Source of the DNA: Klenkia soli
GTDB lineage: Bacteria > Actinomycetota > Actinomycetes > Mycobacteriales > Geodermatophilaceae
Direction: 5' to 3'
Length of the DNA stretch: 64,000 nt
Assembly (NCBI RefSeq): GCF_900103975.1
Contig: NZ_FNIR01000005.1
Location: forward strand, 131,934-195,933
Both the position numbers and the translations under genes were made by a program. The notes beneath the pieces are model-generated. The model was not told the origin of the DNA and searched no databases. It was given only the letters and a program-made list of their open reading frames with translations. Positions 8,398-20,538 of this stretch are shown here, piece by piece (the first letter of the stretch is position 1; every line of letters starts with the position of its first letter).

Positions 8398-9725
8398 GGC
8401 GTGTCCTCTCGGGTGATCACGGCGACGGCCTCCTCGGCCAGGCGCAGGGTGGTCTCGACGTTGAGGGTGCCGCTGGTGACCTGGGCGCTGCTGGCCAGGT
8501 AGAGCCCGGGGACACCGGTCTCCACGGCCGGTGCACCCGGGTGGGACGGCGTCGGCACCGGCATGACGTAGCGCGCCGCGGCCGTGCGGGCGGTGACCAC
8601 GTCGGCCGCCTGCAGGTCGGGGTACCGGGTCACGAGGTCGGCGACGAAGCGCTCGGCGACGACCTCGGGGTCCTCGTCGAACAGCGGGTCGTCGGGGGCG
8701 ACGTAGCGCGGGAGGTAGACCAGGTGCAGACCGCCGGTCTCGGCCGGGCCGACCAGGTTGGTCATCTCCACGACCGCCGTGTACGGGGTCTCGTCGGTGA
8801 CGTAGGTCAGGTACCCGCCGGTCAGCTGCCGGCGCAGCAGCACCGACACGCACACGCAGCCCAGGTACGGGATGGCGGCCAGCTGGGCGGTGAGCGCGGG
8901 GGGCAGCGGGGCGAGGGCGGCGGCCGCAGGGCCCGGGGTGCACAGCACCACGTCGTCGGCGGCGTGCTCGTCGCCGTCGGCCAGCCGCACGGTCCAGCGG
9001 GTGGCCTCCCCGGGGACGACGGCGGCGACGCGCGCGGAGGTGGCGACCTCGACGCCCCGGTCCCGGAGCCGGTCGGCCAACCGGCCCAGGACGGTGGCGT
9101 AGCCCCCCGTGACCTGGCCGAACCGGTCGCCCGACCCACCGGCCAACCGGGCCCGGACCAGCCGGGCGAACGTCGACCGGATGAACACCGAGCTGGCGGC
9201 GTCGGCGTGCACGCCGAGCTTGGCCCTCAGCAGCGGGGCCCAGAGGGTCTCGGCGGCCTGCGTGCCGGACCAGCGGGTCAGCCAGCGCGCGGTGGTGATC
9301 CGTCGGGCGGACGGTCGGCCCGCCGTCAGGGCACCCACGGCCATCGTGGCCAGGATGCGCAGCTTGGCGACCACGGTCAGCCCGGGCAGCGCGAAGAAGT
9401 CGACCACCGAGCTCATCGGCAGCACCCGGCCGCCGGCCAGCAGCTCGCTGCCCACCGCGCGGAAGGCGAGGCTGTCGGCCAGCTCCAGCTCGGCCAGCAG
9501 GGCCCGCACGCGGGTGTCCTGCTCCAGGACCACGTGGTAGAAGCGGTCCCAGACCACCGGCCCGTCCGGGGTCGCCAGCTGCCACGCCGAGGCCAGCCCG
9601 CCCAGCGACGGCGCGGCCTCCAGCAGGGTGACCTCGCGTCCGGCCGCGGCCAGCGCCCCGGCCACCGATGCGCCGAGCATGCCGCCGCCCACCACGACCG
9701 TGCGGGTCGGGGACTCCCCTGCCAC
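8394..9725 (-). CDS. FAD/NAD(P)-binding oxidoreductase, amine-oxidase/protoporphyrinogen-oxidase-like
   Basis: 443 residues. The N-terminal dinucleotide-binding loop is 'VVVGGGMLGASVAGALAA' (residues 10-27), followed by the acidic end of strand 2 ('LLEAAPSLGGLAS'). The C-terminus has the second FAD contact 'ETGVPGLYLASSAQVTSGTLN'. The family covers protoporphyrinogen oxidase-like, phytoene-desaturase-like and UDP-galactopyranose-mutase-like flavoproteins, and the substrate cannot be named. Its coupling to the deacetylase and its place among glycan genes suggest redox modification of a sugar or sugar-lipid, by inference. The start ATG at 9725 follows a 92-base gap after mfd, on the same strand. 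Confidence 0.85.
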   Translation of the reverse strand: MAGESPTRTVVVGGGMLGASVAGALAAAGREVTLLEAAPSLGGLASAWQLATPDGPVVWDRFYHVVLEQDTRVRALLAELELADSLAFRAVGSELLAGGRVLPMSSVVDFFALPGLTVVAKLRILATMAVGALTAGRPSARRITTARWLTRWSGTQAAETLWAPLLRAKLGVHADAASSVFIRSTFARLVRARLAGGSGDRFGQVTGGYATVLGRLADRLRDRGVEVATSARVAAVVPGEATRWTVRLADGDEHAADDVVLCTPGPAAAALAPLPPALTAQLAAIPYLGCVCVSVLLRRQLTGGYLTYVTDETPYTAVVEMTNLVGPAETGGLHLVYLPRYVAPDDPLFDEDPEVVAERFVADLVTRYPDLQAADVVTARTAAARYVMPVPTPSHPGAPAVETGVPGLYLASSAQVTSGTLNVETTLRLAEEAVAVITREDTP

Positions 9726-9817
9726 CTGCTGACCACCTCCGTCGCGAGACCTCGGACGACCCTAGTGCCGGGCCGGCCCGGGAGGCCGCTGCGGCGGGCC
9801 GGTCTCCCCTGGAGGGG

Positions 9818-13366
<3,549 letters not shown>

Positions 13367-13433
13367 GGGGGGAACTCCTGGAGGTCTCGGCGGCCGCACG
13401 CTCCGAACCGGTGCGGAGGGGCCGCGACCCAGG

Positions 13434-14762
13434 CTAGTCCGCCGGCGCGTCCCGGGCCGCCACGCCCCGGGACCAGGACAGGGCCCGCCCTCCGGCGGGC
13501 TGGCCACCCGGTCGCACCAGGAGCGGCAGCACGACCGCCCCCAGCGCGATCGCCGTGGTGTTGAGGACGGTCAGCTCCGGCAGGCCGACGGCCCGCACCG
13601 CCGTCGTCGCGTGCAGGAAGGGCACCAGGAGGAGGAGGCCCGGCGCGGCTCGCCGCCGATCGCCGGCCCCGGTCAGCACCGCCAGGCCCAGGAGCACGGC
13701 CGGCACGGCCACCACGTAGGCGTAGAGCTCGGTGGGGGCGGCCAGCACCAACGCACCCGTCGCGGCGCAGACCACGGGCAGCCCGGTCCCCCCGTCGCGC
13801 CGCACCACCGCGCGGAGCACCACGAGGGTGACCGCGAGCACGACCAGCGTCAGCACCGCCGTCCCCGTGGTCGACAGGTCGACCCCCAGCCGGGACAGCA
13901 GCCCGGCGACGTCCACGCGGGTGCTGCCCGAACGGCTGGCCGAGGTGGCGGGCGAGGAGAACGACTGGTCGAGGTTGTCGCTGAGCGTGCGGACCCACGG
14001 CAGCACCCCACCGGAGCGCACGACCAGGACGGCGGCCACGGGCAGGGAGGCGGCGACCGCCAGCAGGCAGCCGTCCCGGACGGCCCGCCACCGACCCAGC
14101 ACCAGCAGGACGCCCAGCAGCGGGATGCCGACCTGCGGCTTGACCAGCGCCACGGCGACGGCGGCCGCGCCCACCCACCGCCGGTCGGTCGACATCGCCA
14201 CCAGGCAGGCCGCGGCCGCCGGGATGGCGAACTGGCCGCTGGACAGGGCCTGGCGCCCGGGCGGGGTCAGGACCAGCAGCGCGACGACCAGGGCGACCGG
14301 CCCGATCCCGACCGGGGCCCCGGCGAGGCGCAGCCCCACCCTCGCGACGAGCGCGAGCGCCGCCACGAGCACGACCGCCCACACGGCCATCGCCGCCCAG
14401 AGCGGGAGGGGGGCGAAGACCAGCCCCAGCAGCAGCACCACGGGTGCGTAGAGGGGGAACTCCTGCGCGCCGGGGTTCCGGTCCAGGTAGGCCGGGAGGT
14501 CGTAGGGGTCGTGACCGGCCAGCAGGTCGCGCGTCGGCAGCCACACGGTGTCGCGGAAGTCGGCGAAGTGGAACCACCCGAAGGGCGGCGGCTGCTGCGC
14601 CCCGGCCGCGTTGTGCACGTGCAGCACGACCGTCACGACGGCGACCAGGGCGGAGAACGGCAGGCTCACCGCCGGGGCGGCGATCCGCTGCGCCGCACCG
14701 CGGACGGCGTCCGACGCGCGGCGCCCGGCAGACGATCGGCCGGTCGACCGGTCCGCGCTCAT
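13434..14762 (-). CDS. GT87-like polyprenyl-phosphate mannosyltransferase, multispanning
   Basis: 442 residues, about ten or eleven membrane helices. The pattern is that of DUF2029/GT87 (PimE-like) GT-C mannosyltransferases: an early acidic stretch after helix 1, 'FADFRDTVWLPTRDLLAGHDPYD' region (about 60-83), which carries the Asp residues expected of the catalytic extracytoplasmic loop, then 'EFPLYAPVVLLLGLVFAPLPLW'-type helices (about 95-115) and 'ALSSGQFAIPAAAACLV', a GQ-x-motif typical of the family. The likely role is mannosylation or glycosylation of lipids or glycans outside the membrane using a polyprenyl-phosphate sugar. ATG at 14762 with GGGGAG six bases upstream. Divergent from the GT2 gene. 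Confidence 0.82.
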   Translation of the reverse strand: MSADRSTGRSSAGRRASDAVRGAAQRIAAPAVSLPFSALVAVVTVVLHVHNAAGAQQPPPFGWFHFADFRDTVWLPTRDLLAGHDPYDLPAYLDRNPGAQEFPLYAPVVLLLGLVFAPLPLWAAMAVWAVVLVAALALVARVGLRLAGAPVGIGPVALVVALLVLTPPGRQALSSGQFAIPAAAACLVAMSTDRRWVGAAAVAVALVKPQVGIPLLGVLLVLGRWRAVRDGCLLAVAASLPVAAVLVVRSGGVLPWVRTLSDNLDQSFSSPATSASRSGSTRVDVAGLLSRLGVDLSTTGTAVLTLVVLAVTLVVLRAVVRRDGGTGLPVVCAATGALVLAAPTELYAYVVAVPAVLLGLAVLTGAGDRRRAAPGLLLLVPFLHATTAVRAVGLPELTVLNTTAIALGAVVLPLLVRPGGQPAGGRALSWSRGVAARDAPAD

Positions 14763-14935
14763 CCGTGCTCCCCCTCGCCGCTGGCCGCACCCAGCCTCAC
14801 ACACCGGGACGCCGTGCCGACCGGCCGTCCCCCGTCCTGCACCCCCGAGGGGGGAGAGGCGCGCCGCGGATCGACGCAAGACCGCCACCGTCGGGCAAGC
14901 TGTGCCCGACAGCCGATCCCGTGGAGAGCAGACAG

Positions 14936-16042
14936 ATGGTGCGCGCGAGTGTGGTCGTCCCCGCCTTCAACGAGGAGGCGGTCATCGCGGCCTCGTTGGC
15001 CGAGGTCGGTGCTGCCGTCACCCAGGCCTACCCCGACTTCGAGTGGGAGATCGTCGTCGTCGACGACGGGTCGACCGACGGCACGCTGCAGCAGGTGGCG
15101 GCCGCCGCGGCCGAGCTGCCGCTGGAGACGGTGGTGGTCCGGCACCTGCGCAACGCCGGGCTGGGCGGTGCGCTGCGCACGGCCTTCGGCCGCACCCGCG
15201 GCGACATCGTCCTGGTGCTCGACGCCGACCTCAGCTACTCCGTCCGCGACGCCCTGGCACTCGTCGCCGCCTGGGTCGACACCCGTGCCGACGTCGTCAT
15301 CGCCTCCCCGTACATGCCCGGCGGCCGCACCGTCGACGTGCCGCGCACCCTGGAGCGCCGCAGCCGCATCGCCAACCGGCTGCTCTCGCTGACCTCCCAG
15401 CAGGACATCCGCACGCTCACCGGCATGGTCCGCCTCTACGACGGCGGCTTCCTGCGGTCCTTGTCGCTCAAGGCCTCCGACGTCGACATCAACGTCGAGA
15501 TCATCTACAAGGCCGAGGTGCTCCGGGCCCGCATCGTCGAGGTCCCCGCGACCCTGGACTGGTCCGGGTTGAGCGAGCGGGCCGGCCGGACCCAGCTCAT
15601 GTCCCGCCGCAGCCGGTGGGTCACCGCGAAGACCCTCGTGATGACCTACCTCTTCCGCCCGTTCTGGTTCCCGCTGGCTCCGGCCCTGGTGCTGGGCGTC
15701 GCGGCCCTCGTGCTCATCGCCACCGGCGCGCTGGGTGCCGAGGGGTGGGCCGTCGTCCTGACCGTGCTGTCGGTCAACCTCGCCGTGGCCAGCCTGTCGC
15801 AGCTGCAGGCCAAGCGGTACTTCGAGGAGCTGTTCTTCGCGGCCACCCGGGCCTCGGGAGGACCGGCCGGCGCCCCGCCGGCCGAGGTGCTCGACCCGGC
15901 CGCGGTGCGCCGCCGGCAGACCTGGACCCCGGCTCCCCCGGTGGCCGAGCCCCTCACGCACGACGCGGCCCGCCTGGTCGGCGGCGAGGACGGCTCCGCC
16001 GCACGCCGGGCCGGGGCGACCGGCGGCCCGGCGGCTCAGTAG
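14936..16042 (+). CDS. family 2 glycosyltransferase with C-terminal membrane helices
   Basis: 368 residues. GT-A fold motifs: 'VVVPAFNEEAVI' at 5-16, 'EIVVVDDGSTDGT' at 38-50, 'LRNAGLGGALRTAFG', and the metal-binding 'LVLDADLSYS'. The layout is that of DPM1/DPG-type synthases that load a sugar onto polyprenyl phosphate, with two membrane helices at about 245-290. Such an enzyme would supply the lipid-linked donor for the neighbouring GT87-like gene, by inference. ATG at 14936 with GGAGAG upstream. The hydrophilic C-terminal tail (about 310-368) is Ala/Pro-rich. Its 3' end overlaps the convergent second sugar transferase by seven bases. Confidence 0.88.
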   Translation: MVRASVVVPAFNEEAVIAASLAEVGAAVTQAYPDFEWEIVVVDDGSTDGTLQQVAAAAAELPLETVVVRHLRNAGLGGALRTAFGRTRGDIVLVLDADLSYSVRDALALVAAWVDTRADVVIASPYMPGGRTVDVPRTLERRSRIANRLLSLTSQQDIRTLTGMVRLYDGGFLRSLSLKASDVDINVEIIYKAEVLRARIVEVPATLDWSGLSERAGRTQLMSRRSRWVTAKTLVMTYLFRPFWFPLAPALVLGVAALVLIATGALGAEGWAVVLTVLSVNLAVASLSQLQAKRYFEELFFAATRASGGPAGAPPAEVLDPAAVRRRQTWTPAPPVAEPLTHDAARLVGGEDGSAARRAGATGGPAAQ

Positions 16043-17790
16043 GCGCCGGAGCCGGACACGACCGCCGAGAACGTCCGGCGCAGGATGGCCAGGTCCAGCG
16101 ACAGGGACCAGTTCTCGACGTAGCGGACGTCGAGCTCCACGGACTCGTCCCAGTCGAGGTCGGACCGTCCGCTCACCTGCCACAGGCCGGTCATGCCGGG
16201 CTTGACCAGCAACCGCCGGTGCATGTCGGCGCCGTACTGGTCGACCTCGCGGGTCACGTGCGGCCGCGGTCCCACGATGGACATCTCGCCCCGCAGCACG
16301 TTGATCAGCTGCGGCAGCTCGTCGAGGGACAACCGCCGGATCAGGGCACCCACCCGGGTCACCCGGGGATCGCGGTGCAGCTTGAACTGCACCTCGTTGC
16401 CCTGGTTCTGACCGGCCAGGGCACTGATCCCGGCATCGGCGCCCACGGCCATGCTGCGGAACTTGAGCAGCTCGAACGGCTCACCGCGACGGCCGATCCG
16501 ACGGTGGCGGTAGAAGACCGGCCCCCGGCTGTCCACCTTCACCGCCAGGGCGAGGAGCAGCAGCACCGGCCCCCCGACCAGGAGGGCCAGACCGGCTGCT
16601 GCTCGGTCGAAGGTCGCCTTCGCCAGTCGACGCCGGCCGCGGAACTCGGGCTCCCGGACGTGCAGCAGCGGCACGCTGCTGGTCGGCCGGACGTGCAGCC
16701 GGGCCGGGGCCACCTCGATGAGGCCGGGGGCCACCAGCAGCTCGACGTTGGTGCCCTCGAGCCGCCAGGTCAGCTCCCGCAGGTACTCGGCCGCCGTCTC
16801 GCTGGCCGAGGCCACGACGACGGCGTCCGCCCGCACGTTCTCCAGGACGGCGACGGCGTCGTCGAGACCACCGAGGACCGGGACACCGGGCGCCACCTCA
16901 CCGCCGCTCCCCCCGGGCCGCGGGACGCAGGCCCCGATCACGCGCAGCCCGCTGGCGGGGTCCCGGGCGAGCCTGCGGGCGAGGTCGGCCACGGCGACCT
17001 GCCGGCCGACCAGCACGACCCGCTTCGCCATCGCACCGGCACGACGCCGGGCGTGCAGCCTGCGCCGGGCCCATCCCCGCGCCAGCACGGTCCAGGCGAC
17101 CACGGCCGGCACGCCCACGAGCACCGCCCAGCCCACCACGGGGGTGGGCTGCAGGGCCTGCAGCACCGCCAGCACCGCGACCGTGGCCAGCCCGGCGAGG
17201 GCCACCCGCTGGAACTCCGCCGACCCGGAGCCGGCCCGCCGCTCGGCGTAGCCGCCGCACAGCGCGACCACCAGCGGCCAGGCGAGGCCCACCAGCACCG
17301 GCCAGCGCACGCCGCCGTCGACGGCGACGACCGCTGCCGCGGAGCCCAGGCCGGCGGCCAGGTCGCCGGCCACCAGGAGGGTCGTGTGCTGCACCAGCCA
17401 CTCGGGGGTGGGCCGCCGTCGGGCGGTCAGCGGGTCGTAGCGGGGCAGGTCGAGAGCTGCGGGCGGCACCGCCGTCGCCGGCGCGGCGTCGGGCACCGGG
17501 GCCGCGCGGGCGGTGCGGGGTGACCGGACGGGCGGGACCGGGCGGATGGTCCGCAGGGGGCGGACGGACCCCGGACCGACCACGGAGTCCTCGTCCAGCC
17601 CCGACACCGCGGCCTCGGCGGCCAGCTCGGCGGCCGCGGCGACCTCGGCGGCCTTGGCCTCCCGCGCGGACCGGACCAGAGCATCACTCTGCGTGACCAA
17701 TCGGCTACCTGCGGGATGCCGGCCACGAGCGGCCGACGGCCCCTGCTCCTCGCCGCCACCTGGGTCTGCCGACGCGTGCGCCCTCGTCAC
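16036..17790 (-). CDS. polyprenyl glycosylphosphotransferase (EPS initiation), second copy
   Basis: 584 residues. A long disordered cytoplasmic leader (1-130; Ala/Arg/Pro-rich) precedes four membrane helices (about 135-250), a CoA-binding-like domain ('[19 protein letters not shown]') and the sugar transferase domain from about 395. Transferase motifs: '[16 protein letters not shown]', '[20 protein letters not shown]', '[18 protein letters not shown]', '[16 protein letters not shown]'. Substrate likely UDP-galactose or UDP-glucose, not provable here. The GTG at 17790 is the most upstream start and has a GGGGGA run rather close to it; a TTG 30 codons in is an alternative, so the leader length is uncertain. 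It differs from the first copy in leader and C-terminal ends. Confidence 0.88.
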   Translation of the reverse strand: MTRAHASADPGGGEEQGPSAARGRHPAGSRLVTQSDALVRSAREAKAAEVAAAAELAAEAAVSGLDEDSVVGPGSVRPLRTIRPVPPVRSPRTARAAPVPDAAPATAVPPAALDLPRYDPLTARRRPTPEWLVQHTTLLVAGDLAAGLGSAAAVVAVDGGVRWPVLVGLAWPLVVALCGGYAERRAGSGSAEFQRVALAGLATVAVLAVLQALQPTPVVGWAVLVGVPAVVAWTVLARGWARRRLHARRRAGAMAKRVVLVGRQVAVADLARRLARDPASGLRVIGACVPRPGGSGGEVAPGVPVLGGLDDAVAVLENVRADAVVVASASETAAEYLRELTWRLEGTNVELLVAPGLIEVAPARLHVRPTSSVPLLHVREPEFRGRRRLAKATFDRAAAGLALLVGGPVLLLLALAVKVDSRGPVFYRHRRIGRRGEPFELLKFRSMAVGADAGISALAGQNQGNEVQFKLHRDPRVTRVGALIRRLSLDELPQLINVLRGEMSIVGPRPHVTREVDQYGADMHRRLLVKPGMTGLWQVSGRSDLDWDESVELDVRYVENWSLSLDLAILRRTFSAVVSGSGAY

Positions 17791-17958
17791 ATCTCCCCCA
17801 ACGACCGGTCGAGCCCGAAGTCACGGTCCCCTCGACCCGTTCTGCCGACCCGAGGAGCCTGTCGCGTCGGTGACGGAGAGTCAACACGTCAGGGCGCGGT
17901 CCCCACCGATCGGGCGACCCGAGCCCGTGAGGTCCATCACGATCGGGGGACGGCGTCG

Positions 17959-18528
17959 TCAGCTGCGGGGGTGGACCACGTTCTGGGCCGCCTCGAGACC
18001 CTTCTCCAGCAGCAGCTCCGCGGCGTCGGCCGCCTCGCCGACGAGCAGCTCCAGGGTCTTCCGCTCGGTGGCCGAGAAGTCCTTGAGCACGAAGTCCGCC
18101 GGGTCCTGCCGACCGGGCGGGCGACCGATGCCGACCCGCACCCGCAGGTAGTCCTTCGTGCCGGTGGACCGGGAGATCGACCGCAGGCCGTTGTGCCCAC
18201 CCTCCCCGCCGCCGCGCTTGAGCCGGACGACGTCGAAGTCCAGGTCCAGCTCGTCGTGCAGCACGACCAGCTCGGTCGGGGCGATCGAGTGGTACCCCAG
18301 CAGACCCTGGACGGGGCCACCGGACTCGTTCATGTAGGTGGTGGGCTGGGCGAGGACGACCCGCCGGCCGGCCAGCCGGCCGTCGCCGGACAGCGAGCGC
18401 GACCGCGGCCCCTTGCCCGGCGACAGCTTCGCCCCCGCCCGCGCCGCGAGCTCCGCGAGCACCATGGCCCCCACGTTGTGCCGGTTGCCGGCGTACCCCG
18501 GCCCGGGGTTGCCGAGGCCGACGACCAG
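17959..18528 (-). CDS. pth: peptidyl-tRNA hydrolase, apparent CTG start
   Basis: Cleaves peptidyl-tRNA released by stalled ribosomes. The conserved N-terminus 'GLGNPG' (substrate-contact Asn) and 'NRHNVG' (catalytic His) lies upstream of the first ATG/GTG/TTG, which is a GTG at 18474. Starting there would delete the catalytic His. In frame upstream the only plausible initiator is a CTG at 18528, six bases after GAGGGG; it yields 189 residues, the normal length, with Asn7 and His17. Further family signatures: 'QPTTYMNESG', 'VLHDELDLDF', 'GGGEGGHNGLRSI', 'YLRVRVGIGRPPG'. A 14-bp hairpin separates it from rplY. The gene identity is certain; the start is inferred. Confidence 0.9.
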   Translation of the reverse strand: MVVGLGNPGPGYAGNRHNVGAMVLAELAARAGAKLSPGKGPRSRSLSGDGRLAGRRVVLAQPTTYMNESGGPVQGLLGYHSIAPTELVVLHDELDLDFDVVRLKRGGGEGGHNGLRSISRSTGTKDYLRVRVGIGRPPGRQDPADFVLKDFSATERKTLELLVGEAADAAELLLEKGLEAAQNVVHPRS

Positions 18529-18571
18529 GAACGGCCCCTCGGACGGCTGCGCCGGGGGCTGCGGAGACGCC

Positions 18572-18602
18572 GCAGGGGCGCCGGCGGTGCCGGCGCCCCT
18601 GC
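18572..18602 (-). terminator. perfect 14-bp hairpin between rplY and pth
   Basis: Arms 18572-18585 and 18589-18602 are exact reverse complements with a GGT/ACC loop of three bases, starting 16 bases after the rplY stop on the minus strand. No T-run follows. It could be a partial terminator, an attenuator or an RNA-processing site that sets rplY above pth expression. Confidence 0.6.
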
Positions 18603-18617
18603 GGGTCGTGCTCTCGG

Positions 18618-19298
18618 TCAGGACTCGTCGGAGGAGGAGTCGCCCTCCTCGGCGGAGTCCTCGGAGGCCGCCTCGGCAGCCTCCTCGTCGGACTCGTCGC
18701 GCTCGATGCCGGCCTCGGCCTCGGCGGCCTCGAGCTCGGCCTCGAGGGCCTCGGCGGTCGGGGCGGCCAGGAAGCCGATGACCTGGGCCTCGGGGTCGGT
18801 GAGCAGCTCGGCACCCTCGGGCAGCGTCAGGTCGGCGGCGGAGAAGCCCTCGCCGGCCGCGCGGCCGGTGACGTCGACCTCGATGTTCTCGGGGATCGAC
18901 GTGGCCGGCACCTCGATGGAGACGGTGTTCAGCTCGAAGTTGATGATCGTCTCGGGGGCGACGTCGCCGGTGACGACGATCGGGACGTCGACGGTGACCT
19001 TCTCGCCGCGACGGACGACGAGCAGGTCGACGTGCTCGTGGACGCGGGTCAGCGGGTCGCGCTGGACGGCCTTGGTGAGGGCCAGGTGCTCGGTGCCCTC
19101 GAGGGTCACGGTCAGCAGCACGTTGGTGCCGCCGTTGCGCAGCGCCGCGGCGAACTCGCGGGCCGGCAGGGACAGGTGCTGGACGTCCTGGCCGTGCCCG
19201 TACAGGACGGCGGGGATGCGGCCGGCGCGGCGGGTGCGGCGGGCACTGCCCTTGCCGAACTCGGTGCGGGTCTCGGCGGCGAGGCGGAAGTCGGCCAC
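18618..19298 (-). CDS. rplY: 50S ribosomal protein L25/general stress protein Ctc
   Basis: 226 residues, the long Ctc form. The N-terminal L25 domain (1-95; 'FGKGSARRTRRAGRIPAVLYG') binds 5S rRNA. The C-terminal beta domain (about 100-185) has 'VDVPIVVTGDVAPE'. An acidic, disordered tail (190-226; Glu/Asp/Ser/Ala) is typical of actinobacterial versions. ATG start at 19298. Order rplY-pth on the same strand is the common actinobacterial arrangement. The 259 bases upstream hold its promoter and the end of the prs transcript; I recognise no specific operator there. Confidence 0.95.
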   Translation of the reverse strand: MADFRLAAETRTEFGKGSARRTRRAGRIPAVLYGHGQDVQHLSLPAREFAAALRNGGTNVLLTVTLEGTEHLALTKAVQRDPLTRVHEHVDLLVVRRGEKVTVDVPIVVTGDVAPETIINFELNTVSIEVPATSIPENIEVDVTGRAAGEGFSAADLTLPEGAELLTDPEAQVIGFLAAPTAEALEAELEAAEAEAGIERDESDEEAAEAASEDSAEEGDSSSDES

Positions 19299-19462
19299 GG
19301 TGGTGTGCTCCTAGCTAGACGGTGTGCGGGCCGGCGGGACGCGCGGCACACCTGCAGCAGGCACACGCACGTCGATCACGGAGCAAGAGCTCCCTCGCCG
19401 GGCAACAGGAGAAGGCTACCCGACCCGGACAGTCGGCGACGAGCGGGGAGGGGCGAGGCACG

Positions 19463-19493
19463 AGTCCCTCCCCCGAGGAACCGAAGGGAGGGC
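19463..19493 (-). terminator. weak hairpin after prs
   Basis: An imperfect inverted repeat (7-bp core CCCTCCC/GGGAGGG plus two outer pairs) lies about 65 bases past the prs stop. It has no T-tract. It is a possible terminator of the glmU-prs transcript; support is weak. Confidence 0.3.
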
Positions 19494-19557
19494 TCAACGC
19501 ACCCGGGGGACGGCTCCTGGACGCGGTGGGAGCGCGGAGCGCGACATCAGGTACCGC

Positions 19558-20538
19558 TCAGCTCGCGCCGTCGAAGAGGCTGGTCACGCTGCCGTCCTCG
19601 AAGACCTCCTTGATGGCGCGGGCCAGCAGGGGGGCGATGGAGAGCACGGTGAGCTTGTCGAACTGGCGCTCGGGCGGCACCGGCAGCGTGTTGGTGATCA
19701 GCACCTCGGCGGCCCGGCTGTTCTTGAGCCGGTCGACGGCGGGCCCCGAGAGGACGCCGTGGGTGGCCGCGATGACGACGTCGGCCGCACCTTCGGCGAA
19801 CAGCGTCTCGGCCGCCTTCACGATGGTGCCGCCGGTGTCGATCATGTCGTCGACCAGGATGCAGACCCGGCCGCGGACGTCGCCGACGACGCGGTTGGCG
19901 ACGACCTCGTTGGGCCGGGTCATGTCGCGGGTCTTGTGGATGAAGGCCAGCGGGGTGCCGCCGAGCTTGTCCGACCAGCGCTCGGACACCCGGACCCGAC
20001 CGGAGTCCGGCGACACGACGGTGAGGTCGCGGTCGCCCCACTTGCGCTTGACCTCGTCGATGAGGAGGTCCATGGCGAAGAGGTGGTCGACGGGGCCGTC
20101 GAAGAAGCCCTGCACCTGGGCGGTGTGCAGGTCGACGGACATGAGCCGGTCGGCGCCGGCGGTCTTGAACAGGTCGGCGACCAGGCGGGCGGAGATGGGC
20201 TCGCGGCCGCGGTGCTTCTTGTCCTGCCGCGCGTAGGGGAAGAACGGTGCGACGACGGTGATGCGCTTGGCCGAGGCGCGCTTGGCGGCGTCGACCATGA
20301 GCAGCGACTCCATCAACCAGGTGTTGATCGGCGAGGTGTGGCTCTGCACGATGAACGCGTCCGAGCCGCGGACGGACTCCTCGAACCGGACGTAGAGCTC
20401 GCCGTTGGCGAACTCGTAGCTCGAGGTGGGCGTCGGCGCGACCCCCAGGTAGCCGCCGATCTCGTCGGCCAGCTCCGGGTAGGCGCGGCCGCTGAAGAGC
20501 ATCAGGCTCTTGGTGGGCGTCTGGGTGATGGCGCTCAT
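19558..20538 (-). CDS. prs: ribose-phosphate pyrophosphokinase (PRPP synthetase)
   Basis: Makes PRPP from ribose 5-phosphate and ATP for nucleotide, His and Trp synthesis, and in actinobacteria also for the decaprenyl-phosphoarabinose pathway. 326 residues. Motifs: 'LFSGRAYPELADEIGGYLG', 'ANGELYVRFEESVRG', flexible-loop 'PYARQDKKHRGREPISA', 'VDLHTAQVQGFFDGPVDHL', and the PRPP-binding 'CILVDDMIDTGGTIVKA'. The ATG at 20538 overlaps the glmU stop (ATGA), so translation is coupled to glmU. The glmU-prs order is conserved in actinobacteria. Confidence 0.97.
   Translation of the reverse strand: MSAITQTPTKSLMLFSGRAYPELADEIGGYLGVAPTPTSSYEFANGELYVRFEESVRGSDAFIVQSHTSPINTWLMESLLMVDAAKRASAKRITVVAPFFPYARQDKKHRGREPISARLVADLFKTAGADRLMSVDLHTAQVQGFFDGPVDHLFAMDLLIDEVKRKWGDRDLTVVSPDSGRVRVSERWSDKLGGTPLAFIHKTRDMTRPNEVVANRVVGDVRGRVCILVDDMIDTGGTIVKAAETLFAEGAADVVIAATHGVLSGPAVDRLKNSRAAEVLITNTLPVPPERQFDKLTVLSIAPLLARAIKEVFEDGSVTSLFDGAS

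Noticed and set aside
5914-8502. An 862-codon plus-strand frame overlapping the sugar transferase and deacetylase genes
   Set aside because: Shadow frame. The sugar transferase frame and the minus-strand deacetylase both carry catalytic motifs and account for the same bases.
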